Source: Algoriphagus aestuarii
Lineage (GTDB): Bacteria; Bacteroidota; Bacteroidia; Cytophagales; Cyclobacteriaceae
Assembly (NCBI GenBank): GCA_017051695.1
Contig: JAFIDK010000003.1
Location: 165,426 to 229,425 of the forward strand
Direction of reading: 5' to 3'
DNA length: 64,000 bases
Under the pieces are notes generated by a model. It had not been told where the DNA came from and made no database searches. It saw only the letters and a list, made by a program, of their open reading frames with translations. The translations under genes were made by a program, and so were the position numbers. Shown here piece by piece: positions 17,994 to 26,348 of this stretch. How positions within the stretch are numbered: position 1 is the first letter of the stretch; each line of letters starts with the position of its first letter.

Positions 17994-19228
17994 ATTTATT
18001 TAAACTCAGCTGGAAATATCTGACTTTTAGACCCTTTTCAACTGGCTTAAATGTGCTTTTATTGGCTTTGGGGCTGGCCATCATTACTGTTCTTTTACTG
18101 ATGCAGGATCAGTTGGAAAAGAAAATGAATGAAGATGCGGAAGGAATAGATTTGGTCGTGGGGGCCAAAGGCAGTCCATTGCAATTGATACTTTCCAGTG
18201 TGTATCACATTGATTTTCCGACCGGCAATATTTCTTTGGAGGAAGCTAGAAATCTTTCAAGAAACAGGCTAGTGAAAAGTACCATTCCATTGGCATTGGG
18301 GGATAATTATCAGGGATTCCGAATTGTCGGGACAAACTTGGATTACCTGGAATTATACAAAACTGAATTTGAAACAGGGCAGGCCTGGTCTAAACCATTT
18401 GAAGTTGTCTTAGGAGCAGAAATCGCACTCAAATTGGACTTAAAAACCGGAGATCAATTCATAGGTAGCCATGGGATCAGCGAAGGAAGTCATGACCATG
18501 ATGCAAATCATTTTTTGGTAAAGGGAGTTTTAAAGCCCAAAGGGAATGTGGTGGACAGACTTATTTTGACAAGTATCGAGTCCGTCTGGCTTACTCATAA
18601 AGAGGAAGAAGAAAATGAAGATAGTCCGAAAAATGTAAATCTCTCTGAGGTCACGCTGCATGGACTTCCCTTAAGTGATGGCCCAAAGGAAATTACCACG
18701 CTTTTGATCCAGTATAGAAATCCGATGGCTGCCATCCAGTTGCCCCGGCTTGTTAATTCCAGAACGAATATGCAAGCCGCTTCCCCAACCTTTGAGATGT
18801 CCCGACTCTTCGAGTTGCTAGGTGTGGGGATCAGTATGCTAAAAGGATTGGCTTTTGTACTGATAGCAATTTCTGGAATCGGGATTTTTATAGCACTCTA
18901 TAATTCGCTGAAGGACAGAAAATACGATTTGGCAATTCTTCGGGCCATAGGAGCATCGAGATTTCAGTTGCTTCAAATGATATTTTTGGAAGGGATCTTA
19001 CTGACTTTCTTCGGGGCAATTTTGGGTATTTTGATTGGACATGGGTTTTTGGATCTGATTGTAAGACAGAACCAATCAGGAGTAATGACAAGTATCCAGC
19101 CATGGATTTTCTTAAAAGCAGAACTTTGGATCCTGGTTTATGCGTTAACAGTGGGTGTTTTGGCTTCTTTGATTCCTGCTTTTACAGCTTATCAAACAAG
19201 TATTGCAAAGCAACTCACAAAGGCTTAA
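17990..19228 (+). CDS. FtsX/MacB-like ABC transporter permease
   Basis: This is a 412-residue permease with one N-terminal membrane helix (about 20-38), a large periplasmic MacB-core-like domain (about 40-280) and three C-terminal helices (about 285-405) with the FtsX segment YDLAILRAIGASRFQLLQM. The periplasmic domain contains a His/Asp-rich patch, GSHDHDANH (H168, H170, H174, with H161 nearby), suggestive of metal binding. It overlaps the ATPase gene by 4 bp. Such permeases are mechanotransmission or export-type rather than importers. The substrate is unknown; a zinc-related role is suggested by the His patch and the downstream gene. Confidence 0.85.
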   Translation: MNLFKLSWKYLTFRPFSTGLNVLLLALGLAIITVLLLMQDQLEKKMNEDAEGIDLVVGAKGSPLQLILSSVYHIDFPTGNISLEEARNLSRNRLVKSTIPLALGDNYQGFRIVGTNLDYLELYKTEFETGQAWSKPFEVVLGAEIALKLDLKTGDQFIGSHGISEGSHDHDANHFLVKGVLKPKGNVVDRLILTSIESVWLTHKEEEENEDSPKNVNLSEVTLHGLPLSDGPKEITTLLIQYRNPMAAIQLPRLVNSRTNMQAASPTFEMSRLFELLGVGISMLKGLAFVLIAISGIGIFIALYNSLKDRKYDLAILRAIGASRFQLLQMIFLEGILLTFFGAILGILIGHGFLDLIVRQNQSGVMTSIQPWIFLKAELWILVYALTVGVLASLIPAFTAYQTSIAKQLTKA

Positions 19229-19246
19229 CTAGCAGAAGATTTAAAA

Positions 19247-19699
19247 ATGATGGTGAAAATGATGAAGAAAATAGTTCTTGTTTTGGCAGTTTTTTTCTTG
19301 GGTGGCTCACTGATTGCACATGCCCAAGAGAAGAATGTTTGGAAAAGTCTGTCTGAAGTTTCTTACAAAGTCAGTGAAGATAACTTTGGGGAATTATACG
19401 TTCCTGTTTTTTCAGAAGCATCCAAAAAACTTGAAGGAACAGTGGTAGAGGCAGATGGGTACATTATTCCTTTTGAAGGAATGTTTAAACCCGAGCATAT
19501 CATTCTTTCCAGTTTGCCTTTGGCGGAATGCTTCTTTTGCGGATCTGGAGGGCCAGAAACTGTTATGGAAGTTATGCTGACAGATCCTATAAAATACACT
19601 TCTAAAAGAGTAAAAGTAAGGGGGAAACTAGTCCTCAATGGAAATGACCCTGAAAAACTAATGTACATTCTCAAAGAGGCTAAATTGATTTCAGAATAA
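19247..19699 (+). CDS. DUF3299-like periplasmic protein
   Basis: This is a 150-residue exported protein with a signal peptide ending near LIAHAQ. Translation could begin at 19247 (MMVKMMKK) or at 19262 (MKKIVLVL); the second gives a more typical signal peptide. The core GYIIPFEGMFKPEHIILSSL followed by AECFFCGSGGPE, with Cys at residues 95 and 98, resembles DUF3299, a small family found beside LolD/MacB-type ABC genes. It lies 18 bp after the permease and likely shares its transcript. The paired Cys in CFFC suggests metal or redox chemistry in the periplasm. The function is not established. Confidence 0.72.
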   Translation: MMVKMMKKIVLVLAVFFLGGSLIAHAQEKNVWKSLSEVSYKVSEDNFGELYVPVFSEASKKLEGTVVEADGYIIPFEGMFKPEHIILSSLPLAECFFCGSGGPETVMEVMLTDPIKYTSKRVKVRGKLVLNGNDPEKLMYILKEAKLISE

Positions 19700-19703
19700 A
19701 AAA

Positions 19704-19730
19704 AACTCCCTTTTTACAGGGAGTTTTCTC
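19704..19730. terminator. Terminator between convergent genes
   Basis: Arms AACTCCCT (19704-19711) and AGGGAGTT (19718-19725) pair perfectly, with a T-rich tract on the plus side and an A-run that serves the minus strand. It overlaps the last codons of the convergent aminotransferase gene. Confidence 0.75.
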
Positions 19731-20535
19731 TTTCTAGGATTTTGAACTTGTTCAGGATGTCCATCGAAACCGGTCCTGGTTTTCCGTTTCCGATTTGATG
19801 ATCATCGATTTGGGTGACTGGGAGTAAAATTTTTGTAGTACTCGTGATGAAAGCCTCATCAGCGGATAAGGATTCTTCCAGAGTTACCTGTCGGATTTCC
19901 ACTTTATCTATCAATTGCAGGACATGCTTTCTGGTGATTCCCAATAAGATATCTTTGTCAGGTGTGATGACCGTACCGTTTTTGACAATGAAGAAATTAC
20001 TGCGGGAACTCTCACTGACAATGCCGTTTTTATGGTATAGGACGTCTTCTGCACCTTCTTTTTTCCAGCGCAAACTATCCCATACCGAAAGCGCATAATT
20101 CGTGGTTTTGATATCAGCCAATGGTCTGACATAATCCAATCCCAGTAATTTGATGCCTTGATTGTATTTTTCTTCACTGGGAAAAAGCAAGGTTTCGGGG
20201 AAAATAAACAGCTTCCCATCTGCCGGGGAAAAATGATTTTCGGAGAGTCCACCGCTCAGAAGCATTCTAAAACCACCTTGCTCCATGTCATTCTTTTCTG
20301 TCAATTCCTGAATTATCTGCTTCAATTCAGCTCGTGAATAAGGAAGTGGCAAAAAGGTTTTTTCTGCAGACCCAATAAACCTATCCAAGTAAGAGTCTAA
20401 AAAAAGAGGTTTGTAATTGACAGATCTGAAAAAATCAAATATTCCATAACCTCGGATTAGGCCTAGATCCATAGGGTGGATTTTGGCGAGGGAAGAATCG
20501 ATTATTTCTCCGTCAGCAAAGCAGAATGGTTTCAT
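19714..20535 (-). CDS. Class IV aminotransferase (PLP fold type IV)
   Basis: This is a 273-residue protein starting at 20535 (MKPFCFADGEII). The longer frame begins 19 codons upstream but adds non-family sequence. It has the class IV layout: DLGLIRGYGIFDFFR near residue 25, the Schiff-base Lys in the DIKTTNYALS segment, and SESSRSNFFIVKNGTVITP with the cofactor-binding Glu. The family includes branched-chain aminotransferase, D-amino acid transaminase and aminodeoxychorismate lyase. The sequence does not decide among them, and the short length is nearer to the last two. It is convergent with the DUF3299-like gene. Confidence 0.85.
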   Translation of the reverse strand: MKPFCFADGEIIDSSLAKIHPMDLGLIRGYGIFDFFRSVNYKPLFLDSYLDRFIGSAEKTFLPLPYSRAELKQIIQELTEKNDMEQGGFRMLLSGGLSENHFSPADGKLFIFPETLLFPSEEKYNQGIKLLGLDYVRPLADIKTTNYALSVWDSLRWKKEGAEDVLYHKNGIVSESSRSNFFIVKNGTVITPDKDILLGITRKHVLQLIDKVEIRQVTLEESLSADEAFITSTTKILLPVTQIDDHQIGNGKPGPVSMDILNKFKILERENSL

Positions 20536-20635
20536 TTGTTTTGGTTTTATGAACCCTAAAAATACAGCATCATTTCTTAAATCCAGAAACATTTTAAAAC
20601 CTCTTAATTTTTTAGATTTAAAACAGATTAAATAG

Positions 20636-20643
20636 TATATTTG
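20636..20643 (+). promoter_or_regulatory. Bacteroidota -7 promoter element
   Basis: TATATTTG fits the TAnnTTTG -7 consensus and lies about 20 bp upstream of the lipoprotein start at 20664. A clear -33 TTTG is not seen, so this is a partial match. Confidence 0.4.
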
Positions 20644-20663
20644 AGGTAATTATTCAGTATATC

Positions 20664-21086
20664 ATGACTAGACGTATTCCTTTTTTCATTTTTGCCCTGA
20701 TATTTATTCTTGGTTCATGCGGTCCCGATTTAAAGGGAGAAAACCTTAAACTTCGTGAAGAAATTATCGGCTATCATGATGAGGTGATGCCTTTGATGGG
20801 AAAATTAAAAACGCTTGAAAAAGAGGCAGTTCAAGAAATAGAAAAACTAGAAGGAAAGGAAACTCCAGATTCCGCACGGATCATGGAGTTGAAATCACTT
20901 GCTGTTGATTTGAATGCCACCTATGAAGGAATGTTTGATTGGATGCACGGTTACGATGTGTCAGACGGGGATATGACTCAAGAGGAATTAAAAGTCTATC
21001 TCGAAGATCAATTGGTGAAAGTGAAACAAGTAAATAACCAGTTTAAAGAAGTGCTGGAAAAAGCCGAAAATTTATTAGGTGATTAA
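20664..21086 (+). CDS. Coiled-coil lipoprotein of unknown function
   Basis: This is a 140-residue protein with a lipoprotein signal ending at C19 (FILGSCGP). The mature part is almost entirely helical, with heptad-like Leu/Glu/Lys spacing (KLKTLEKEAVQEIEKLEGKE) and a second helix pair after a TYEGMFDWMHGYDV turn. The tryptophan/histidine turn between two long helices is a recurring Bacteroidota pattern, but I cannot name a function. It converges with the cytochrome c gene and overlaps it by 4 bp at the 3' ends. Confidence 0.75.
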   Translation: MTRRIPFFIFALIFILGSCGPDLKGENLKLREEIIGYHDEVMPLMGKLKTLEKEAVQEIEKLEGKETPDSARIMELKSLAVDLNATYEGMFDWMHGYDVSDGDMTQEELKVYLEDQLVKVKQVNNQFKEVLEKAENLLGD

Positions 21087-21529
21087 AACTCAGGTTTCGT
21101 ACGTAAAAATTTTTCCACATCCACAGAGGTTATTTTACCCTCATTCATTCCCCAGATATTATACAGATATGTGCTGATCTGAGAAATTTCCAATGGAGTC
21201 AGCTTTGGACTGGCTGGCATTTCCTGATCATATTTTTTTCCATTTACAGTGATTTCTCCTTTTTGCCCATATTTCATGATCCAGACAGTTCGGTGGATAC
21301 TTTCTTTGAAATAGTCAGAATTTTTGATGGGGGGAATTAAGTTTCCTAAGCCCTCACCAGTGCTTTGGTGGCAATTCCCACAGTGATTTTCATAAATTCT
21401 TTTACCGGCGATCGCATATTTCATTACCTCAGGATCTGAAATTTTCGCCAATGTATTATCCTCATCCGTTGATTTGGGTGCACAGGATAAAAGAGAGAAA
21501 ATCAATAGGATGAGTTGGATTTTTTTCAT
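21083..21529 (-). CDS. Lipoprotein c-type cytochrome
   Basis: This is a 148-residue protein with a lipoprotein signal (Cys16 in LLSCAPKS) and one haem-attachment motif C50-GN-C53-H54. The probable axial Met is in YDQEMPASPKLTPLEISQISTYL. This is a small class I cytochrome c anchored to the membrane. Its gene overlaps the SCO gene by 4 bp and lies downstream of hemJ, so it sits in a respiratory/haem cluster. It probably shuttles electrons to a terminal oxidase, although no oxidase subunit is in the window. Confidence 0.9.
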   Translation of the reverse strand: MKKIQLILLIFSLLSCAPKSTDEDNTLAKISDPEVMKYAIAGKRIYENHCGNCHQSTGEGLGNLIPPIKNSDYFKESIHRTVWIMKYGQKGEITVNGKKYDQEMPASPKLTPLEISQISTYLYNIWGMNEGKITSVDVEKFLRTKPEF

Positions 21530-22179
21530 TCCCCTAAAATCTTTGGAATGTCATTGATCAAGCGGTCCACCTGATCTTCCTTGGTTCCATCATACACACC
21601 TCTGATTCGTCCTTTTTGGTCAATCAATAAAAATGCGCCACTATGAAGAAATCCCCCAGCTTCATTTTGATCTTCCATTGCAGTAGTCAGATAGCTGGTT
21701 TGCCCTATTTCAAAGATCTTTTCTGAATCTCCTGTCAGAAAATTCCAAGTAGAAGCATCTGGAATGCCCAATTTCACTGAATAGTCTTTTAATTCCTCCT
21801 GCGTGTCATGTCTGGGATCAATGGTATGGCTCAGGATTTTAAAATCAGGATTGCTTTTGTACCTGTCATAAACTCTGAGCATTTCCTTTTTCATAATCGG
21901 ACAAATCGTCGGGCAGGTCGTAAAAAAGAAATCTGCCACATATACTTTTCCGGCTACATCCTCATTACTAATGGTATCTCCATCTTGGTTGATAAATGCA
22001 AAATCCGCGATGGTATGATAGACTGTGTCTTTTAGGATTTTACCTTCAATCTCAATATCGTTGACATGAAAGTTTCCCAAAATTGGTAATGGACCAGTTT
22101 TTTCTTCTGCTGCAGGTTTGCACTGCCACATAGAAACTGCCAGAAGTAAGAGGTAAGTAAATCGAAGATTGAATTTCAT
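21526..22179 (-). CDS. SCO1/SenC-family copper chaperone
   Basis: This is a 217-residue protein starting at 22179 (MKFNLRFTYLLLL); the longer frame overlaps hemJ without family sequence. A lipoprotein-type signal ends at Cys20. The thioredoxin-like fold carries the copper-binding CxxxC in FFFTTCPTICPIMKKE, and the distal His is in FLHSGAFLLIDQ. SCO proteins deliver copper to the CuA site of cytochrome oxidase or act as thiol reductants. It overlaps the cytochrome c gene by 4 bp, supporting a joint role in respiratory chain assembly. Confidence 0.93.
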   Translation of the reverse strand: MKFNLRFTYLLLLAVSMWQCKPAAEEKTGPLPILGNFHVNDIEIEGKILKDTVYHTIADFAFINQDGDTISNEDVAGKVYVADFFFTTCPTICPIMKKEMLRVYDRYKSNPDFKILSHTIDPRHDTQEELKDYSVKLGIPDASTWNFLTGDSEKIFEIGQTSYLTTAMEDQNEAGGFLHSGAFLLIDQKGRIRGVYDGTKEDQVDRLINDIPKILGE

Positions 22180-22183
22180 GGAT

Positions 22184-22723
22184 TCATGAATTTTTATTTC
22201 TGTACTTTTTATAAATCCTGATGGCAATCATCAGCGTGATACCCAGCCCAATAAGGCCTAAGATACCCCAGACCATACTCAAGGTGTTTTTAAGAACGAT
22301 CAGAAACACAATGGCGAAAAGCAACAAGGTGGAAGCTTCATTCCATATCCTCAACTGCGTGGAAGTCCATCTGGTTCTTCCCGATTGCAATTCTTTGAAT
22401 AATTTATGGCAACCAAAATGATAGCCATAGAGTATCAACACAAAGGCCAGTTTGGCATGCATAAAGCCCATCTCCAGATAGCCCATTCTGTAGCTCAAAA
22501 CCCATGTGCCCAAAATCAAAGTGAGAATCGCGGAAGGCCAGGTAATGATGTACCATAGTCTGGAGGCCATCAGGTCAAGCTGGGGTTTGAGGATATCCCT
22601 TTCATTTTCGGGGCGCTCCATTGCCTCAGTCTGATAGATAAATAACCGGACGATATAGAAAAGCCCTGCAAACCAGGTAACTACAAAAATGATATGTAAG
22701 GCTTTGATGTACTCGAAACCCAT
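22184..22723 (-). CDS. hemJ: Protoporphyrinogen IX oxidase HemJ
   Basis: This is a 179-residue integral membrane protein with about four or five helices. The N-terminal YIKALHIIFVVTWFAGLFYI contains the conserved His of HemJ, and LMASRLWYIITWPSAILTLILG follows. HemJ oxidises protoporphyrinogen IX to protoporphyrin IX in haem synthesis. The gene ends 4 bp before the SCO start, so hemJ, SCO and cytochrome c form one minus-strand operon linking haem supply with cytochrome assembly. The older label for this fold is a CopD-like or UPF0093 protein. Confidence 0.85.
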   Translation of the reverse strand: MGFEYIKALHIIFVVTWFAGLFYIVRLFIYQTEAMERPENERDILKPQLDLMASRLWYIITWPSAILTLILGTWVLSYRMGYLEMGFMHAKLAFVLILYGYHFGCHKLFKELQSGRTRWTSTQLRIWNEASTLLLFAIVFLIVLKNTLSMVWGILGLIGLGITLMIAIRIYKKYRNKNS

Positions 22724-22777
22724 TGTCAGAATTTTCGGCTAAATTAAGGCCTAAACCTCGTAAACCCGCTATACTTC

Positions 22778-23185
22778 TTGAAAAGCTCTAAATTCATTTT
22801 CTATTTATTGGCATTATTGGTCTTGATTCTGGTCGTATGGATCGGAAAAGAAAGCTTTACACAACCAGGCCTGGACCAATTTGAAGGAAAATACAAGCCC
22901 CTTTCCAGTTACAGAAATGAAAATAACACAGGACCAGTCGTACGGATCATCACGGTAAAGGCCTTGGATTCCAGTACCAGCTGGATGAGATCTTTTGGGG
23001 ATTTTCAGCCACATACAAAATACGGAAGAACCTTGGTGTTTTTCTTTTCCAAAGAAATCGATCAGGAAATCAGCCTTTCCCCAACTGATCCCTACTTTAC
23101 CTTTGGGTTAAAGCCCTATGTTATCGCCACCTATGAAAAAGGTCCAATGGGAGATGTGAAATTTACTGAAGGCTACCCAGAATGA
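22778..23185 (+). CDS. Uncharacterised single-pass membrane or exported protein
   Basis: This is a 135-residue protein of unknown function that begins with a TTG codon (KSSKFIFYLLALLVLILVVWIG follows). No ATG is available in the conserved-looking N-terminus. One N-terminal hydrophobic helix acts as anchor or signal, and the rest (SWMRSFGDFQPHTKYGRTLVFFFS, TFGLKPYVIATYEKGPMGDV) looks like a compact beta-rich domain. It overlaps meaB by 4 bp (ATGA) and so is co-translated with it. It is divergent from hemJ. I cannot assign a family. Confidence 0.72.
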   Translation: MKSSKFIFYLLALLVLILVVWIGKESFTQPGLDQFEGKYKPLSSYRNENNTGPVVRIITVKALDSSTSWMRSFGDFQPHTKYGRTLVFFFSKEIDQEISLSPTDPYFTFGLKPYVIATYEKGPMGDVKFTEGYPE

Positions 23186-24174
23186 AAAAAAGGTTAAGCT
23201 TAAAGGAATACAAAGAAGGAGTTTTATCCGGCAACAGGGTACTGTTAAGCCAGGCAATTACCTTGGTGGAAAGCTCTCTGGAATCCGATGTGGAATTGGC
23301 GTCTAAATTGGTTCAGGAAATTTTACCCCATTCTGGCAAATCTCTGAGAATAGGCATTACGGGTTCGCCCGGAGTTGGAAAAAGTACTTTTATCGAATCC
23401 TTTGGAAGTTTGTTGATAGAAAATGGGAAAAAATTAGCCGTGCTCGCGGTAGATCCCAGCAGTCAAAAAAGTAAGGGGAGTATTTTGGGTGATAAAACCC
23501 GGATGGAAAAACTAGCATCCAATAAAAAAGCTTTCATTCGCCCAAGCCCTGCCGGTCAAATGTTAGGGGGCGTGGCTGCCAAATCCCGTGAGGCAATGCT
23601 ACTTTGCGAAGCTGCGGGGTTTGATGTGATTTTGGTGGAAACAGTGGGAGTGGGGCAATCGGAAACGGCTGTGAAAAACATGGTTGATTTTTTTCTGTTG
23701 TTGGTGTTGGCAGGTGCTGGAGATGAACTTCAAGGGATCAAAAAAGGGATTATGGAAATGGCGGATGGGATAGTGATTCACAAAGCCGATGGAGATAATA
23801 TGGCAGAAGCAAATAGAGCCAAAGGAACCTACCAGAATGCATTGCATCTGTTTCCTCCTTCAGAAAGCGGCTGGACAGTGCCGGTTTTAACAGCTTCCTC
23901 CATTTCCAACATAGGTTTGGAGGATGTTTGGAATAGGATCATTGCTTTTGAAGCAATCACTTTGGAGTCGGGATTTAAAGAAAAAAACAGAGCAAATCAG
24001 CGATTAAAGTGGCTGGATGAGAATCTCAATTTTCTCCTTGGCAAACGTTTTTCTGAGCATCCAAAAATCAAATCAAAACTTCAAGCAGAACGGGAAAAAG
24101 TTCAAAATGGCAGGATTAGTCCTTTGGCTTTGGCCAGAGAATTGATTGCTATGTTTTTCGATTATTCAAACTAA
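23182..24174 (+). CDS. meaB: Methylmalonyl-CoA mutase-associated GTPase MeaB
   Basis: This is a 330-residue G3E-type P-loop GTPase with Walker A GSPGVGKST (about residue 60), Walker B region DVILVETVGVGQSE, HKADGDN as base-recognition segment, and a C-terminal dimerisation helix. MeaB loads and protects adenosylcobalamin on methylmalonyl-CoA mutase. The mutase genes mutA and mutB lie 2.5 kb further on the same strand, separated by a lipoprotein gene and dnaA, rather than immediately adjacent as in many bacteria. Confidence 0.95.
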   Translation: MKKRLSLKEYKEGVLSGNRVLLSQAITLVESSLESDVELASKLVQEILPHSGKSLRIGITGSPGVGKSTFIESFGSLLIENGKKLAVLAVDPSSQKSKGSILGDKTRMEKLASNKKAFIRPSPAGQMLGGVAAKSREAMLLCEAAGFDVILVETVGVGQSETAVKNMVDFFLLLVLAGAGDELQGIKKGIMEMADGIVIHKADGDNMAEANRAKGTYQNALHLFPPSESGWTVPVLTASSISNIGLEDVWNRIIAFEAITLESGFKEKNRANQRLKWLDENLNFLLGKRFSEHPKIKSKLQAEREKVQNGRISPLALARELIAMFFDYSN

Positions 24175-24180
24175 AATTCA

Positions 24181-24918
24181 ATGAGAATTGCTTCCGTCTT
24201 ATTCCTTTTCTTTCTTCTGTCTTGCTCTTCACCTTCAAAAGAGGTTCAAAACTTACAGTTTTCCGATCAGGAGTTCTCAGCTGAAAGTTGTGTAGGGGAG
24301 GAATGTGCTTCTGTCAAAATCACCTGGCCGAAAGCATCAGAAACTGAAATAGGAACAAAAATAAATGCGGTGGTTTTGGGTCGTTTAATGGCCTATTTCC
24401 GTCAGGATACGGTTTTCGGAGATATGGAGTCTGCGGCAAATGATTTTGTGAAATCATTTGAAGAGTTTAAAAAGGATTTTCCTGAAGCACCTGGGGCTTG
24501 GACAATCGAAATAGAGGTAGAAAAGACTTATGAATCAGATAGTCTACTCAGTCTTAAATTTTCTGAATTCGAATTCACCGGTGGAGCTCATCCCAACTCA
24601 AGTGTAAATTATATCACCTTCGATAAATCCAACGGCAATCAGATAAGTGAGGATCAGTTTGTGCTGAATCAGGCAAAATTATTAAGCATGACAGAGGAGG
24701 CTTTTAGACAGTATCACGAGGTAGAAGAAGGGGTATTATTGAAGGATGATAATAGGTTTTTCTTGCCGGAAGAAGGCTTTTTTCTTCCCAATGCAATCGG
24801 ATATGAGGGAGACAGCTTGAAGCTAACCTACATTCCTTATGAAATAGGCCCTTATGTGATGGGGTATACTGAACTGGGATTTAGTCTGAAAGAACTGGAA
24901 GGAATCGTAAAAAAGTAG
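24181..24918 (+). CDS. DUF3298/RsiV-like lipoprotein
   Basis: This is a 245-residue lipoprotein (Cys15 in FLLSCSS). The C-terminal half fits the DUF3298 fold seen in RsiV-type and peptidoglycan-related proteins: FEFTGGAHPNSSVNYITFDKS near residue 130 and a late YEIGPYVMGYTELGFSL. The N-terminal part (VKITWPKASETEIGTKIN) resembles the paired DUF4163 region. It begins 6 bp after meaB and may share its transcript. The function is unknown; envelope localisation is clear from the signal. Confidence 0.8.
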   Translation: MRIASVLFLFFLLSCSSPSKEVQNLQFSDQEFSAESCVGEECASVKITWPKASETEIGTKINAVVLGRLMAYFRQDTVFGDMESAANDFVKSFEEFKKDFPEAPGAWTIEIEVEKTYESDSLLSLKFSEFEFTGGAHPNSSVNYITFDKSNGNQISEDQFVLNQAKLLSMTEEAFRQYHEVEEGVLLKDDNRFFLPEEGFFLPNAIGYEGDSLKLTYIPYEIGPYVMGYTELGFSLKELEGIVKK

Positions 24919-24929
24919 AAAAAGGGATC

Positions 24930-26348
24930 TTAATAAGATCTCATTTTGAATTTCTTTTTCAATTCATTAACAGCATTTCGGAAAGAACTGTCTGTCTCCA
25001 TTAGGTCATTGACTGTTTGCACAGCATGGATGACAGTGGAGTGATCTCTTCCACCAAAATGATACCCGATCGATTTTAAAGAATGGTTGGTGAATTCTTT
25101 CGAAAAATACATCGCAACCTGTCTGGCAACAACGATTTCTTTCTTTCTGGTTTTTGCTTTTAGGTCTTCAAGAGCAATGCCGTAATATTCAGAAACCGTT
25201 TTTTGGATGTAGTCAATCCCCACTTCGGTTTCGATGTCCTTGATGATATTTTTCATCACGGTTTTGGCAAGTTCCAGGCTGATTTCTACCCTGCTTAAGG
25301 AAGCATGAGCAATCAAAGAAATCAAAATACCTTCAAGTTCCCTGACGTTGGTATCCACCGTGTAAGCCAAATACTCCACTACATCGTCTGGAATAAATAT
25401 CCCTTCAGATTGCATCTTGCGACGGATAATCGCCACTCTCGTCTCGAAATCAGGCATTTGCAGATCTGCAGTCAAACCCCACTTGAATCGTGAAAGCAAT
25501 CGTTCTTCCAAGCCTTTCAAATCCCTCGGAGGACAATCGGAAGTCATGATGATCTGCTTTTTATTCTGATGCAGGTGGTTGAAAATATGGAAGAACATCT
25601 CTTGCGTTCTGTCTTTTCCTGCCAAAAACTGGATGTCATCAATGATCAGTACGTCTACCTGCATGTAGAAATTAGTAAAGCTCTTCACATTTCCATCTTT
25701 GATGGAGTCCATGAATTGATTGACAAATTTTTCGGAAGAGACATAAAGTACAAACTTATCTTCTGGCCCGTTTTTGATTTCATTGCCGATCGCTTGGACC
25801 AAGTGGGTTTTTCCGAGTCCCACACCGCCATAGACCATCAATGGGTTAAATGAAGTGATACCAGGCTTGGTGGCCACTGCGAATCCTGCCGACCTGGCCA
25901 ATCGATTACAGTCACCTTCAATGTATGCGCTAAAGGTATAATTCGGATTCAGATTGCTTTTAGTCAAAGCTTCTGCATCCAAGGTTTTCATCTCAAATGG
26001 TGTCCTTTGCTCCTCGGCTTGGGTTGGGGCTCCTTTTTTGCCATTATTTCCCTGTGGGTAAGAAACCACATATGGCTGATTGGAGGAATTACCACGGTCA
26101 ACGACCACAGCATATTCAAGTCTTCCTCCTTGGCCTAAAGTCGTTTTGATGGCAAGTTTTAAAACTTGAACATAATTGTCTTCCAACCATTCGTAAAAAA
26201 ATTGACTTGGCACCTGGATCGTTAGATTCGTGCCTTCGAGTTTTACTGGGTTGATCGGCTTAAACCAAGTTGAAAAGCTTTGCTCATTGACGTGCTGTTC
26301 TATGACACGTAAACATTCATTCCAAACGGCGCTAGCTTCTGAACTCAT
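24930..26348 (-). CDS. dnaA: Chromosomal replication initiator DnaA
   Basis: This is a 472-residue DnaA with the usual four domains: domain I (about 1-80), a short linker, AAA+ domain III with Walker A GGVGLGKTH and Walker B VLIIDDIQFLAGK, and C-terminal DNA-binding domain IV with the GGRDHSTVIHAV signature. Motif order and length are normal. The gene ends 12 bp from the convergent DUF3298 gene. The 364-bp upstream region shows no TTATCCACA-type DnaA box, so this is not obviously oriC. dnaN and recF are not next to it. Confidence 0.98.
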   Translation of the reverse strand: MSSEASAVWNECLRVIEQHVNEQSFSTWFKPINPVKLEGTNLTIQVPSQFFYEWLEDNYVQVLKLAIKTTLGQGGRLEYAVVVDRGNSSNQPYVVSYPQGNNGKKGAPTQAEEQRTPFEMKTLDAEALTKSNLNPNYTFSAYIEGDCNRLARSAGFAVATKPGITSFNPLMVYGGVGLGKTHLVQAIGNEIKNGPEDKFVLYVSSEKFVNQFMDSIKDGNVKSFTNFYMQVDVLIIDDIQFLAGKDRTQEMFFHIFNHLHQNKKQIIMTSDCPPRDLKGLEERLLSRFKWGLTADLQMPDFETRVAIIRRKMQSEGIFIPDDVVEYLAYTVDTNVRELEGILISLIAHASLSRVEISLELAKTVMKNIIKDIETEVGIDYIQKTVSEYYGIALEDLKAKTRKKEIVVARQVAMYFSKEFTNHSLKSIGYHFGGRDHSTVIHAVQTVNDLMETDSSFRNAVNELKKKFKMRSY

